This document shows positions 43,181 to 54,800 of a stretch of DNA of 64,000 nucleotides, piece after piece (the stretch's first letter is position 1; every line of letters begins with the position of its first letter). The notes under the pieces were generated by a model. It was not told where the DNA came from. It worked only from the letters and a program-made list of their open reading frames with translations, and did no database searches. A program made the translations under genes and the position numbers. Source of the DNA: Nocardia sp. CY41. GTDB lineage: Bacteria > Actinomycetota > Actinomycetes > Mycobacteriales > Mycobacteriaceae. Where the stretch lies: the NCBI RefSeq assembly GCF_009829325.1, contig NZ_VUOS01000014.1:62001-126000 (forward strand), read 5' to 3'.

Positions 43181-44410
43181 TCAGGCCTGCCAGACCTGCT
43201 GGGCGGCCCATTGCGCCATCAGGCGGAGATGCTCGTCCCACCAGTCCGCGGCTTCCGGGGTGAACGCGGCGGGCGGCGGCGCCTCACCGGGGAACAGCAG
43301 CGCGCCGTCGGGCGCGCCCACCTTGCGATCGGACGGGAGCCCGGTACCCGGTACCAGCGGCTCGGGGCCCTCCGCCTCGGTCTCCGGCCCATCCGTGGCA
43401 TCGGCGGCGACCAGCGGCAGCGGCAGATTCCGCGGCGCGGGGCCCCAGCTGTGCTGGGGCAGCTGCACCCCGGCCGTGGAGGCGTCGAAGCCGGAACCGA
43501 CCGGCCCGTCCACCTCGGCGTCCGCGGCTGGGACGGGCTCGGTGGCGTGGCCCGCACCGGTGCCCTCGATCCTGGCGTCCGCCGCGACGACGGTCGGCAG
43601 CGGCTGGGCGGAATCGTTCAGCAGGTAGCTCCCGCCGACGACCATTCCGCTGGCCAGTACGCCGGCCGCGGCGAACACCGCCACCCCGCCGCGCCCGCGC
43701 TGCGGCTCGCTCACCGGCCCGGCGTAACCGTCCTGCTCCAGCCGCGCGCTCAACGCCGCACCGGCGGCCGACGCGAAAGCCCCCATGGTGCAGGGGATCA
43801 CCGGCACCTCGAACGTCTCGACCGCGGTCAGCACCGCCGACCCGGCGCCCGCCGAACCGATCAGCGCCACCGCGTCGGGGCGCGCGGCAGCCGCCTCCAG
43901 CTGATCCACTGTGGCCGCAACGCTCAGGCCGAGCGAACGCGGCGTCGCGCGGCCCGCCTGCCCCACCGCGGCGAGCACCCGGCGGCGGCCGCGATCGACC
44001 AGGGTGAACGCGTGGTACCCGGGCACCACCTCGCAGATCAGCAGGTTGTCGTAGGCGTCGAGCCAGGTCATCATGCTCGCCACGCTCAGGTGGGCCGATT
44101 TCACCGACACCATCGAGGCGCTGTGCCACGGACCGGCCGCCAGCCGGGTCACGATGGCGCGCCGCTCCGCGGGATCCCGGTAGGCGACCGCCACGCCGCC
44201 GACCTCCCGCTCCGCGCCGAGCCCTGCGGTCAGCGCGCCGAGCGCGGTCTCCACCGCCGCGGCCACCTCCGCCTTGCCGTCACCGTCCGTTCGCACCACC
44301 CGGCGCAGCAGCACCCGGTCGGCCAGCTTCTTGCCGTCGGCCAGCGCCACCGCGTGCACGGCACCGCGTTCGGTCGAAACGCCGAGAGTCACCACAGATT
44401 CAGCCACCAC
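43181..44410 (-). CDS. Actinobacterial protein with actin-like N-terminus and one TM segment
   Basis: The product is 409 residues from GTG 44410, with GGAAGG upstream. The N-terminal 240 residues look like the acetate/sugar kinase-Hsp70 fold (VVTLGVSTERGAVHAVALAD start, phosphate-loop-like GSAGAGSAVLTAVE), as in mycobacterial membrane proteins of the DUF7159 type. A single hydrophobic segment (VAVFAAAGVLASGMVVGGS, about 260) is followed by an acidic, Pro-rich tail ending in Trp-rich WWDEHLRLMAQW. Function unknown; it may be a cell-envelope regulator. Family name uncertain. Confidence 0.6.
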   Translation of the reverse strand: MVAESVVTLGVSTERGAVHAVALADGKKLADRVLLRRVVRTDGDGKAEVAAAVETALGALTAGLGAEREVGGVAVAYRDPAERRAIVTRLAAGPWHSASMVSVKSAHLSVASMMTWLDAYDNLLICEVVPGYHAFTLVDRGRRRVLAAVGQAGRATPRSLGLSVAATVDQLEAAAARPDAVALIGSAGAGSAVLTAVETFEVPVIPCTMGAFASAAGAALSARLEQDGYAGPVSEPQRGRGGVAVFAAAGVLASGMVVGGSYLLNDSAQPLPTVVAADARIEGTGAGHATEPVPAADAEVDGPVGSGFDASTAGVQLPQHSWGPAPRNLPLPLVAADATDGPETEAEGPEPLVPGTGLPSDRKVGAPDGALLFPGEAPPPAAFTPEAADWWDEHLRLMAQWAAQQVWQA

Positions 44411-44629
44411 TGATCACGCCTTCCCTCTGTGCATTGACCGAGCTCACGGACTTGCCGAAAGCCATGAGCCCCATGGATTCCCCTGCTCGGAACACACGTC
44501 GCGATGCACGCGCGCTCGGTAAGTGTTCGGCACCACATCGGTTACGGATGGGTAGCGGAAATCGAGTCGCGGGGACGCGAACGGCGGATGCGCGTATCGC
44601 ACGCTTGTCCCTACCGTTAGCCTGGATGC

Positions 44630-45328
44630 GTGGAAGTACGCGCGGAGGCCAGGTCGAAGCACCGTCTGGACCCTGCGTTGGAGCTGCAGGACGACCCACA
44701 GGAGCTCATGCCGCGACGCCGGCCGACGCAGGAACGCAGCAAACGAAAGTTCGACGCCTTACTCCAGGCGTCCAGGGAACTGCTCGTCGAGGTCGGGTTC
44801 GAGTCCTTCACCTGTGAAGAGGTGGCGGCCAGGGCGGAGGTGCCGATCGGCACGCTGTATCAGTTCTTCGCCAACAAGTACGTCATCGTCTGCGAGCTGA
44901 ACCGCCAAGACCTGGTTGCCGTTTCCCAGGAGCTGGCCGACTTCCACGGCGAGATCCCGTCCCTGGACTGGCTGCGGCACATGAACCAGTTCGTCGACCA
45001 CTTGGCCAACCTCTGGATGACCGACCCGTCCCGGCGGGAAGTGTGGCTCGCCATGCAGTCCACGCCGTCCACCCGGGCCACGGGCGCCATCCACGAAAAG
45101 CAGTTCGCCGAGGTCGTGTCGCAGATGCTGCGACCGCTCACCCCGCGCACCCCGCGGGCGCGGCGCACCATGATGGCCGAAGTGCTGGTGCACGTGGTCT
45201 ATTCGATGCTCAATTTCTCGGTGCAGGACGAGCAGAGCAGTGCGGAAGCGGTCGCCGAACTGAAGCGGCTGATGGTCGCCTACCTGCTCGTCGCGGAGAA
45301 GGAATCGCGCACCGGCAGCGAACGATGA
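44630..45328 (+). CDS. TetR-family regulator next to acpS-fas
   Basis: The product is up to 232 residues from GTG 44630; ATG 44708 (MPRRRPTQERSKRK) is closer to the usual TetR start. The HTH reads CEEVAARAEVPIGTLYQFF, and the C-terminal domain has LDWLRHMNQFVDHLANLW. It converges on acpS. It is not obviously FasR (Rv3208), which is encoded elsewhere in mycobacteria. A link to fatty-acid synthesis is only positional. Confidence 0.8.
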   Translation: MEVRAEARSKHRLDPALELQDDPQELMPRRRPTQERSKRKFDALLQASRELLVEVGFESFTCEEVAARAEVPIGTLYQFFANKYVIVCELNRQDLVAVSQELADFHGEIPSLDWLRHMNQFVDHLANLWMTDPSRREVWLAMQSTPSTRATGAIHEKQFAEVVSQMLRPLTPRTPRARRTMMAEVLVHVVYSMLNFSVQDEQSSAEAVAELKRLMVAYLLVAEKESRTGSER

Positions 45329-45329
45329 C

Positions 45330-45357
45330 GGTGGTCCCGGCGGGAACCGGGACCACC
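45330..45357. terminator. Hairpin between convergent tetR and acpS
   Basis: GGTGGTCCCGG (45330-45340) pairs perfectly with CCGGGACCACC (45347-45357), with a 6-base loop. No T run, but it sits exactly between two convergent genes. Confidence 0.7.
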
Positions 45358-45365
45358 GCGCGGGC

Positions 45366-45803
45366 TCACCCGGCGTTGTCGCGGCCTTCGATGAGGTCGG
45401 CCAGCTCGCCCGGGTCCTCGAGCACCACCATCGCGGCGGCGGTGTCGCCGTCGTGGGTCAGCGACAGGTGAACCCGTACCCGGGGCAGGAATTCGGCGGC
45501 CAGGCCGTGCAGCTTGATGCTCGGCCTGCCCCACGCGTCGTTGACCACCTCGATCAGCGGATAGGGGTTGTCCCCGATCTGCGGGCGGCGGGCGAACCGA
45601 GACGATGCCCAGGCTTTGAGCACCGCCTCTTTCGCCGCCCACCGCGCCGCGTAGCTGCGCGCCGGGTCGGTCCCTTTGCTCTGGCAGTAGCGCCGCTCTC
45701 CCGCGGTGAAACTTTCCCGGAGCATGGTGGTTCCGGCGCGTTCGAGCTGTTCGGCGAACTCGGAGATGGTCACCAAGTCCAAGCCGATACCGAGGATCGT
45801 CAT
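45366..45803 (-). CDS. acpS: Holo-[acyl-carrier-protein] synthase
   Basis: The product is 145 residues. Magnesium-binding motifs GIGLDLVTISEF (Asp near residue 9) and RWAAKEAVLKAW (Glu and Lys) define AcpS. It transfers phosphopantetheine from CoA to the ACP serine of FAS-I encoded 76 bp upstream; Rv2523c has the same place. It is slightly longer than E. coli AcpS (126) because of an insertion around the RPQIGDNPYP segment and the C-terminus. Confidence 0.95.
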   Translation of the reverse strand: MTILGIGLDLVTISEFAEQLERAGTTMLRESFTAGERRYCQSKGTDPARSYAARWAAKEAVLKAWASSRFARRPQIGDNPYPLIEVVNDAWGRPSIKLHGLAAEFLPRVRVHLSLTHDGDTAAAMVVLEDPGELADLIEGRDNAG

Positions 45804-45879
45804 AGGCGGGCAGCCTACGACGTGCGTGGCGAGCCCGCGCGCGGACCCGGCGCGGCGAGTTGCCCCGCCGCGCTTCCGG

Positions 45880-48800
45880 TTACGCGCATCCGATGCCCTT
45901 GGCCCGGTAGGCGCCGTCCTGCGCCAGGCGCGCCTCCGGCGAAAGCAGCACGTCGGCCTCCAGCTCGCGCGCCCGCTTGGCCGGGGTGCCGTCCCCGCCG
46001 AGCCTGCGATCCGCGGGACGCTCGTACAGCGGCGCGCCGCCGCACATCGCCTCCACGAACCGCTGCCGCCCGGACAGCTGCCGCTCCTGCGCCTTGCGCT
46101 GGTACTCCTCGCGCTGCTCCGGCTCGATGGCCTGGATGAACGCCTGGGGGTGCACGACCGCCAGCAGACCGTTCACATGGCCGAAGCCGAGCGAGGTGAC
46201 CAGACCGGCCTTGAGCGGAAGACGATCGCCCAGCCGCAACGGCTCGCGCAGCCACACCAGGTGCGGGAAGGCCAGCATCTTCTCGTCCACGCAGTCGAGG
46301 CTGCGGTTCGGCGGGATGACGCCCTGCTCCAGCACCTGGCACAGGCCGATGAGCTGGAAGGCGGCGGCGCCGCCCTTCGCGTGCCCGGTGAGGGTCTTCT
46401 GCGAGACGACGAACAGCGGAGCGCCGTCCGAGCGTCCGATGGCCGTGGCGAGGCGCTCGTGCAGCTCGGACTCGTTCGGGTCGTTGGCGGCCGTCGAGGT
46501 GTCGTGCTTGGACACCACAGCGATCTCGTCCGGGGTCACGCCGAGCTTGCGCAGCTCGGTCGCCAGCCTGGACTCCCTGCCGCCGCGACCGGCGCCCAGC
46601 GCGCCCAGGCCGGGAGCCGGGATGGAGGTGTGCACGCCGTCCGCGAAGGACTGCGCGTAGGCGACCACGCCCAGCACCGGCAAGCCCATCTCCAGCGCGA
46701 CGCTGCCGCGCGCCAGCAGAACCGTTCCGCCACCCTGCGATTCGATGAATCCACCGCGGCGGCGGTCGTTGGCGCGGGAGAAGTACCGGTCGCTGATGCC
46801 CTTGGCGCTCATGGCCGCGGAATCCGCGGTGGCCGACATGTCACCGAAGCCGACGATGCCCTCGATGCCGAGGTCGTCGTACCCGCCGGCCACGACCAGA
46901 TCGGCCTTGCCGAGCCGGATCTTGTCCACGCCCTCCTCGACCGACACCGCTGCGGTGGCGCAGGCCGCCACCGGGTGCACCATCGCGCCGTAGCTGCCGA
47001 CGTAGGACTGCACCACGTGGGCCAGCGCCACGTTCGGCAGCGCCTCCTGCAGGATGTCGTTCGGGCGCGACTCGCCGAGCAGGTTGTCGATGTACAGCGA
47101 GCGCATCGAGGACATGCCGCCCATGCCGGTGCCCTGCGTATTGGCGACCAGCGAGGGGTGCACCCAGCTCAGCAGCTCCGCGGGGCTGAACCCTGAGCCG
47201 ACGAACGCGTCCACCGTGCAGACGATGTTCCACAGCGCGACCCGGTCCACCGAAGCGGCCATGTCGGGCGAGATGCCCCAGATGGTGGGGTCCCAGCCGG
47301 TCGGGATCTGGCCGCCGACGGTGCGCGACAGCTTGGCCCGGCGCGGCACGCGGATCTCGGTGCCTGCCTTGCGCGTCACGGTCCAGTCACCGGAGCCCTC
47401 GACCGGCGTGATCACCGTGTGCTCCGGATCGGCGGCGTGGAAGGCGCGGGCCTCGGCCTCGCCGCCCACCGTGAACGACAGGTCCTGGTCGAGGAAGACC
47501 GAGGTCATCAGCGGGGCCGAGTTGTCGGTCATGGCGCCGTCGTCTTCGTAGCGGCGCACACCGCAGCGGGCGACCACGGCGTCGTGGTAACGCTCGGCCA
47601 GCTCGTGCTCGGGCACGTAGTCACCGGACGCGGCGTCGTACCAGCCCGGCTTCGGGTCGTTCTCCCAGGTGACCATGCCGGTGGTCCAGGCCAGCTCCAG
47701 CACGCCCGCCGCCGACAGCTCGTCGGAGACCTCCATCTCGAAGCGGGTGCGCGCCGAGCCGTAGGGGCCCAGCTCACCCGCGCCGACGATGACCACCATG
47801 TCGGCCGGGTCCGCGGTCACCTCGCCCCACTCGGGCACCGGCAGCGCGGAGGTCACGGTCGGCGGCGCGGGCAGCGCGGCGATGGTGCGGCCCGCGTCGG
47901 CGTCGGTCTGCTCCTCCGCCTGCTCCGCGGCCTGCTTGGCCAGCGCGGGCAGATCCAGCTTGGCCCTGGCCAGCCCACCGGTCAGGTCGATCTGCTGCGG
48001 GCCGCTCACGGTGACCTGACGGGCCCGCGAGGTGCACCACTTGAGCAGTTCGTCGGCCATCTCGGCGGTGGACCAGGTCTGCACGCCCGCCTTCTCGACC
48101 GCCTCGACCATCGGGTCGTTGTGGCCCATCAGACCGGTGCCGCGCACCCAGCCGATCAACGCGTGCACCAGGGTGACCCGGGCCGACCACGACTTCTCGG
48201 CCCGCCACTTGGCGACCACCGCGTCCAGCGCCGCCTTCGACTCGCCGTAGGCGCCGTCGCCGCCGAACATGCCGCGGTTGGGCGAACCCGGCAGGACCAC
48301 ATGCAGTTTCGCGTCCACGTCGTGCTCGGCGCCCAGCTTCGACAGACCGCCGATCAGCCGTTCGACCGACCAGAGCAGCACGCGCATCTCCATTTCGGCG
48401 CGCGCGCCCGCGTCGGCGAGATCACCGGCCACCCGCGGCGCCGCGAACGGCAGCAGCAGGGTGGGCGTCATCGCGTCCTTGATCTTGATCTTCGCGCCGC
48501 CCGCGCTGTCGACCTGCTCGGAGCCGATCCAGTCGATCAGAGCGTCGATGTCCTGGTAGGACGCCATGTTCGCGGGCACCACCCACAGCGCCGCGCCGTG
48601 GCGGGCGTTGTCGCGGTACAGCTTGCGGTAGAAGGCGAGGCGCTCGTCGTTCAGCGTCGAGGTGGTCACCACCACCGTGGCGCCGCCGCTGAGCAGCCTG
48701 CCGGTCACCGCCGCGGCGATGGAACCCTTACTGGCGCCGGTGATCACCGCGATGTCCGAGGACCACAGGCCCGGCTCAGCGGTGCTCAGCGCCGCCTCTG

Positions 48801-51800
48801 CGATGCGCCCGTACAGCCCGGCGAGCACCGAACGCGCCTCGTGCATCGCACGCTGGCGCCACCAGTTCGCCTGTGCGGCAACGGCTTCGCCCGCGCCGAG
48901 GAATCCGGTGACCGGTCCGTTCGCGCTGCCCGAGTCGTCGGCCAGCCACAGCCGGGCCAGATCCTCGCGCGCCGTGGCCCACCGGTCGTCCAGCAGGACC
49001 GCCTTGCGGGCGTCGAACGCGGGCGCGACCAGGCGCGGCCAGTCCGAGCCGAGTTCGGCCGACACCAGGTCGACCAGCGAGTCGTCGGTCGCCTCGGGCG
49101 CGGAGACCCGCTCGGAGAGGCCGAGCTGTTCCAGCACGACGCGCGCGGCCGTGGCCAGCACGCCGTCGCGTCCGGTGATCTGCTCGGTGAACTCACCCAG
49201 CGCGGCGGCGTCGACCGTCGCGCCGCCACCCCCGCCCGCCGACGGCAGCGACACCGCGACACCGCGGCGGGCCGCGACGGCCTGCACGGCCGCGTCGATG
49301 GCCGCGTCGACAGAGGCAGCGTCGCTCAGCGCACCGGAGACCAGCCCGCCCAGGTCGCCACCGCGCACGCTGGTGCCTTCCCTGGTGCCCAGTGACACCT
49401 CTGCGGTCACGTGGCTGGCCCACCCGTCACCGAGTTCCCATACCTTCGTGACCCGCTCGGCGATGGCGGCCGGACGCTTGCCGGACGGGCCGAACACCTT
49501 GCGGAGATGGTCGCCGATGGCGTCGGTGAGCACCGTGCCGAAGGGACGGTAGGTGCGGGCGAGCCGCTCCACCGTCGCGGAGAGCGCGCCCATGTCGGCG
49601 TCGGCCGCACCGTCGATCGCGCCGAGTGAGAGCTCGGAGCCGAGGTCGACCAGCAGCTGGTTGCGCCGCGACGACACGCCGTCGCACAGGCCCTCGATGG
49701 TGTCCACCGGGCCGATCTGGTCCAGCCGCAGCTTGGTCCACAGCGCGATCAGCACACGGGTGGCGTCGGCGGCGGTGAACGCGATGTCGTCCGGACGCGG
49801 GCCGCCGGAGCTCGGGGCCGGCGCGGCCACGGGGGCGGCGGCGGCCGCCGCCGGAGCCGCTGCGGCCGGGGCCTCCTCGACCGGCTCGTCCACCGGCGCG
49901 GGGTCGGTGTCGGTCGCGTAGACGATGGCCGCCTCGCGCTCGATGTTGAGCACCTCGACGGTGGCGCCGCCGAACGCGGGCAGCTTCAGCGTCTGGGAGG
50001 CCAGGTTGGCCACCGTCGGCGTGGCGCCGAGGCCGATCTCGACGAACCGCTCGATACCGAGGCCGCCATGGGCGGGGTCGGTGAACAGCAGGTCCTGGGT
50101 CTCGATCCAGCGCACCGGGCTGGCGAACTGCCAGGCGAGCAGCTCGATCAGCACCACACGGCACAGCTCGGTCGGACGAGCGGCCCAGCTGTCGAAGTCG
50201 GCCAGCACCTCCGCGAGCGGCTCGGACGGCACCAGGTCCGCGATCTCCTGAACGAACGCCCGCTCGAGCGAGAACAACCTCGGCACCAGGTTCGGGATGT
50301 AGCGGCCGACCAGGGTCTCCGGGCGCAGATCCACCGGCAACAGCTGCTCGAGCTTCTGCCGGAACTCCGGAACGCCCTTGCGCAGCACCGTCGAGTGGAA
50401 GGGCACGTCGATGCCGGGGACCAGGATGAACGCCCGCTTGCCGCCGAATTCGGCACGGCGGCGGTCGATCTCCTCCTCCAGCGCGTCGAGCCCGGCCACC
50501 GTACCCGCGATCGCGTACTGCGAACCGCGCAGGTTCAAGTTGACCACCTCGAGGAACTCCCCGACCCGCTCGCCGACTTCCTGCACGAAGCCGACGACCT
50601 CCGCGTCGGGCAGACCGATCTGCGAGGGCCGGATCGCGGCCATCCGATAGTCGCTGCGCCCCTGCGCGTCCCGCGGCACCAGCTCGTGCATCGCGGACCC
50701 ACGCTGGAACACCACCTCGAGCACCGCTTCCAGCGGCAGCACTCCGGCGACGGCGGCGAGCGCGTTGTACTCACCGACCGAGTGGCCCGCGAGCAGCGCG
50801 TCCTCGACGAACGCGCCGGCCTCGCGCAGCTCGGCCACCTGGGCGACACCGAGCGTCGCCATGGCGACCTGGGTGAACTGGGTCAGGTGCAGCACGCCGT
50901 CCGGGTGCCGGTGCTCGACGCCGCGCGCCTTCAGGTAGGTCGGGTTGTCGCGCACCACGGCCAGAATCGAGAACCCGAGCGCGGCACGGGTGTGCTTGTC
51001 CGCGCGGTCCCAGATCTCCTTGGCCGCCTTCGACCGGGAGCGGGCGTCCAGCCCCATCCCCTTGCGCTGGATGCCCTGTCCGGGGAAGGCGTAGACGGTC
51101 TTCGGCGCCGCGGTGCGACCGGTCGCGGCCATCACCAGTTCGCCTTCGGCCCGGCAGGAGACCTCGACGATCTCACTGCCCGCGTCGACGGCGACCCGCT
51201 CGACGCGCACATCGATCTGCGCACCGGGGCGCACCATGCCGAGGAAGCGGGTGGTCCACGCGGTCAGTGTCCGCGCGGGCACCGAAGCCGCCGGATCGAC
51301 CGCCGACACGACGTGCTGCGCGGCGGCCGACAGCCACATGCCGTGCACGATCGGGCTGCCCAGCCCGGCGAGCTTCGCGGCGGCATCGCTGGTGTGGATC
51401 GGGTTGTGGTCGCCGGAGACTTCGGCGAAGGCGTGCATGGTGCGCGGCGCCACGATCGTCACGTCGCGACGACGCCTGCGCGGGGTGTCGGTGGCCGCGT
51501 CGGACACCGTGCCCGCCGCGCGCGGCGGATCGGTGAGTTCACCCGCGCCGGTACGCCCGCGAATCGCGAAACGCTCGGTGAGGGTGGCCAGCACCGGCAT
51601 CGACATCCCGGTCTCGGGCTTGTCCAGCATGGCGGTGATCCGCACGTGCACCTCGACGACGCGGCCGAGGTCGGTGTCCAGGGTCTCCCCGGCCTCCGCG
51701 CGCACCGCCAGCACACTGGTCTCGGCGGGCAGTTCGCCGGCGAGATGCACCTGGTGATCCAGGTGAACCAGGTCGAGCATGCCCTCGATGACGCTCTCGT

Positions 51801-54800
51801 CCTGAGCGGTGCGGGACGCGCCGAGCACCGCGAACACGGCGGGCCAGCAGGCGCCGACCAGCACGTCGGGCACGGTGCGGCCGAGCGTGCTCAGCGTGGC
51901 GGGCAGGCCGGAGCCGGTGACCCCGGCGTGGTCGGCGATCAGATCCGGCGTCCAGGCCAGGTTCACATGCGCGACCTTGCCCTTGACCTCCGGCAGATCC
52001 TGGCCCGCCGCGACCGCGAGCAGTGCGGACATGGCCTCGTCGGCGTCGGCCTCGGTGACCACCGGGGCGCCGCCGTTGTAGATCGAGGTCGGCACGGTGA
52101 TCCGGATACGCACCGCGTTGCCCGCCAGCAGCGGAACGGTGAGCTCCAGGTACGCGTGCTCCGGCTCAGGGCCGGTGGTCTCGGCCAGCGTCGCGCCGCT
52201 GGGCGGGTGCACCGCGCCCTTGCCGTCGACGACCCATTCGGACAGGTCGCCGAGCCGGTGCACCGGGCTGATCGTGGTGCGTCCGGCCCACTGCACGTCG
52301 GGGGCGGCGAGCACGGCGTCGATCGGGCCGCTGGTGACACCCGCCGTGCGGCGCGCGTCCACCGGGGCGGGCGTCACGCCCGCGCGCACCAGGGAGTAGG
52401 CGGTGTCCTGCTCGAAACGGTCGAGCAGCTCACCGACCGGCTCGTCGACCCGGGTGATGCCCGCGACGGAGACGGTGCCGGGAATGACGCACACCTGATC
52501 GGCCGAGTAGCGCGGATCATGCGCCTGCCACAGCGAATCCGAGCGCCACCAGCGGCGCACGTCGGCGTCCACGACCGGCACGAAGTTCACCGGCTTGCCC
52601 GGGGTCTTGCACAGCGCGATGAAGAACGGGACATCTGCGGGGTGCAGCAGGGTCTGCGCCGTGGCGGGGTAGGCGTCCTTCAGGGCGCACAGCGCCGCGA
52701 CCGGGTCCTCGAAGTCGTCGTCGCCGGCGAACAGCGTCGGGATCTCGCCGCGGTCGGCCGGATGCAGCCGGGATTCGGTGCGGCGCACCATCTCCGCGAA
52801 CCGGTCGCGCCAGGTGATGTCCAGCCACACCGAGCGGGTGGCTTCCGCGATCGCGTCGCCCAGGTCGCTGCCGCAGTCGAAGTCCTTGCGGCGGTCCAGC
52901 CCGACCGCGAGTTCGACGTAGCGCTCCAGCCAGTCCTGGTAGGTCATGGTGGCCAGGTCGCCGAAGTACGGCTTGGCCGTGGCGTTCAGCGCCGTGATGA
53001 TCTCGTCGCGGCGCGCGGCGACCGCGTCGGCGTCGCCGGCCACCTCGTCCAGCAGGCGGCCGGTGCGCGAAGCGGCGTTGTCGATCTCGTGGATGTCGGC
53101 GCCCAGCTGACTGCGGCCCGAGGCCATACCGCCGGACGCGGTGCCCGCACCGACCCAGTCCGGGGTGCCGGGGGTGTCCACCAGCAGTTGCTTGACCTCC
53201 GGCGCGGTGGTGGCCTCCAGCGTCGCCATGGCCGCCGTGCCGACCAGCACACCGTCCAGCGGCATCACCGGATAACCGTGCCGCTCCGCCCACCGGCCGG
53301 TGAGGTACTCCGTCGCCCGCTCGGGCGTGCCGATGCCGCCACCGACGCAGACCACCACGTTGGCGCGGTTGCGCAATTCGGCGTAGGTGTCCAGCAGCAG
53401 GTCGTCGAGGTCCTCCCAGGAGTGGTGGCCACCGGCCTTGCCGCCCTCGATGTGCATGATCACCGGGTAGTCCGGAACCTCGTCGGCGATCCGCAGCACG
53501 GCCCGGATCTGGGCGACCGTGCCCGGCTTGAAGGCGACGTGCGCGATGCCCGCTTCGGTGAGCTCGTGGATCAGCGCGACCGCTTCCTCCAGCTCCGGAA
53601 TGCCCGCGGTCACGATGACGCCGTCGAACGGGGCGCCCGCCGCGCGCGAGCGCTGCACCAGCCGCTTGCCGCCCAGCTGCAATTTCCACAGGTACGGATC
53701 GAGGAACAAGGAGTTGAACTGCACCGAGCGACCCGGGTGCAGCAGCTTCTTCAGCTCGGCCACCCGGTCGGCGAAGATCTGCTCGGTCACCTGCCCGCCG
53801 CCGGCCAGCTCCGCCCAGTGGCCCGCGTTCGCCGCGGCCGCGACGATCTTCGCGTCGACCGTCGTGGGGGTCATGCCCGCGAGCAGGATCGGCGAGCGTC
53901 CGGTCAGCTTGGTGAAGGCGGTCTCGACCACGATGCGCCCGTTGGGCAGCCGCACCGGGCGCGGCGCGAACGCCGACCACGGGGCCGCAGGCTCCGGCGC
54001 GGCGCCGGGGGTGAGCAGGCTGCGCTGTCCGGCGCGGGTGGCGGCCGCGACGATGCCGAGGCCGGTGCCCTTCAACGTGCCCGCGGTGACGCGGGACAGC
54101 AGGTCGCCCGGACCCAGGTCCAGAATCCACTGCGCGCCCGCGGAGATCACGCCATCGACCGCCTCCACCCAGTCGATCGGATCGACCAGGATCTGCCGCG
54201 CCAACCGGCCCGCCAGCTCGGTGTCCAACCCGCACTGGGTGGCCCAGCTGCTCACCAGGTCGACGGTGTCGGCCAGTGCCGGGTGGTGGAACGCCACGTC
54301 GACGGCCACGTCTTCGAAGACCGGAGCGAACACCGAGCCACCACGCACCTTGGCGTCACGCTCGCGCGCCTGCTCGTCGTGGATCTGCGCGCACCGCTGA
54401 CGCACCCGCTCCAGTTGCGCGGGCGGTCCCGAGAGCACCGCGCGCCGACGCCCGTTGCGGATGGAGACCACCACGCTCGCGGCGGGATCGGCTCCCTCGC
54501 ACACCTCGGCCACCACAGCGCGCAACTGCTCGGGATCGACGTTGGACACCGCGACCATCGGCGAGCGCTCGCCCACCGGCATCAGCCCACGTCGCCGTGC
54601 CACCAAACCTGCTGCGGCGCCGATCATCTGGGCCACCGCGAGCAGCTCCGCGTCCCGGGTGCCACCGGCTTCGACCGCCGCGGCGGCGAGCAGGCCCTGC
54701 GAATGCCCGACGATCGCGACGGGCGCGTGCTCGGCCGGATCCAGACCTTGCAGCCGCAGCGCCCGCACGGCCGCCACCTGGGTCAGCAGTACGCCGGGCA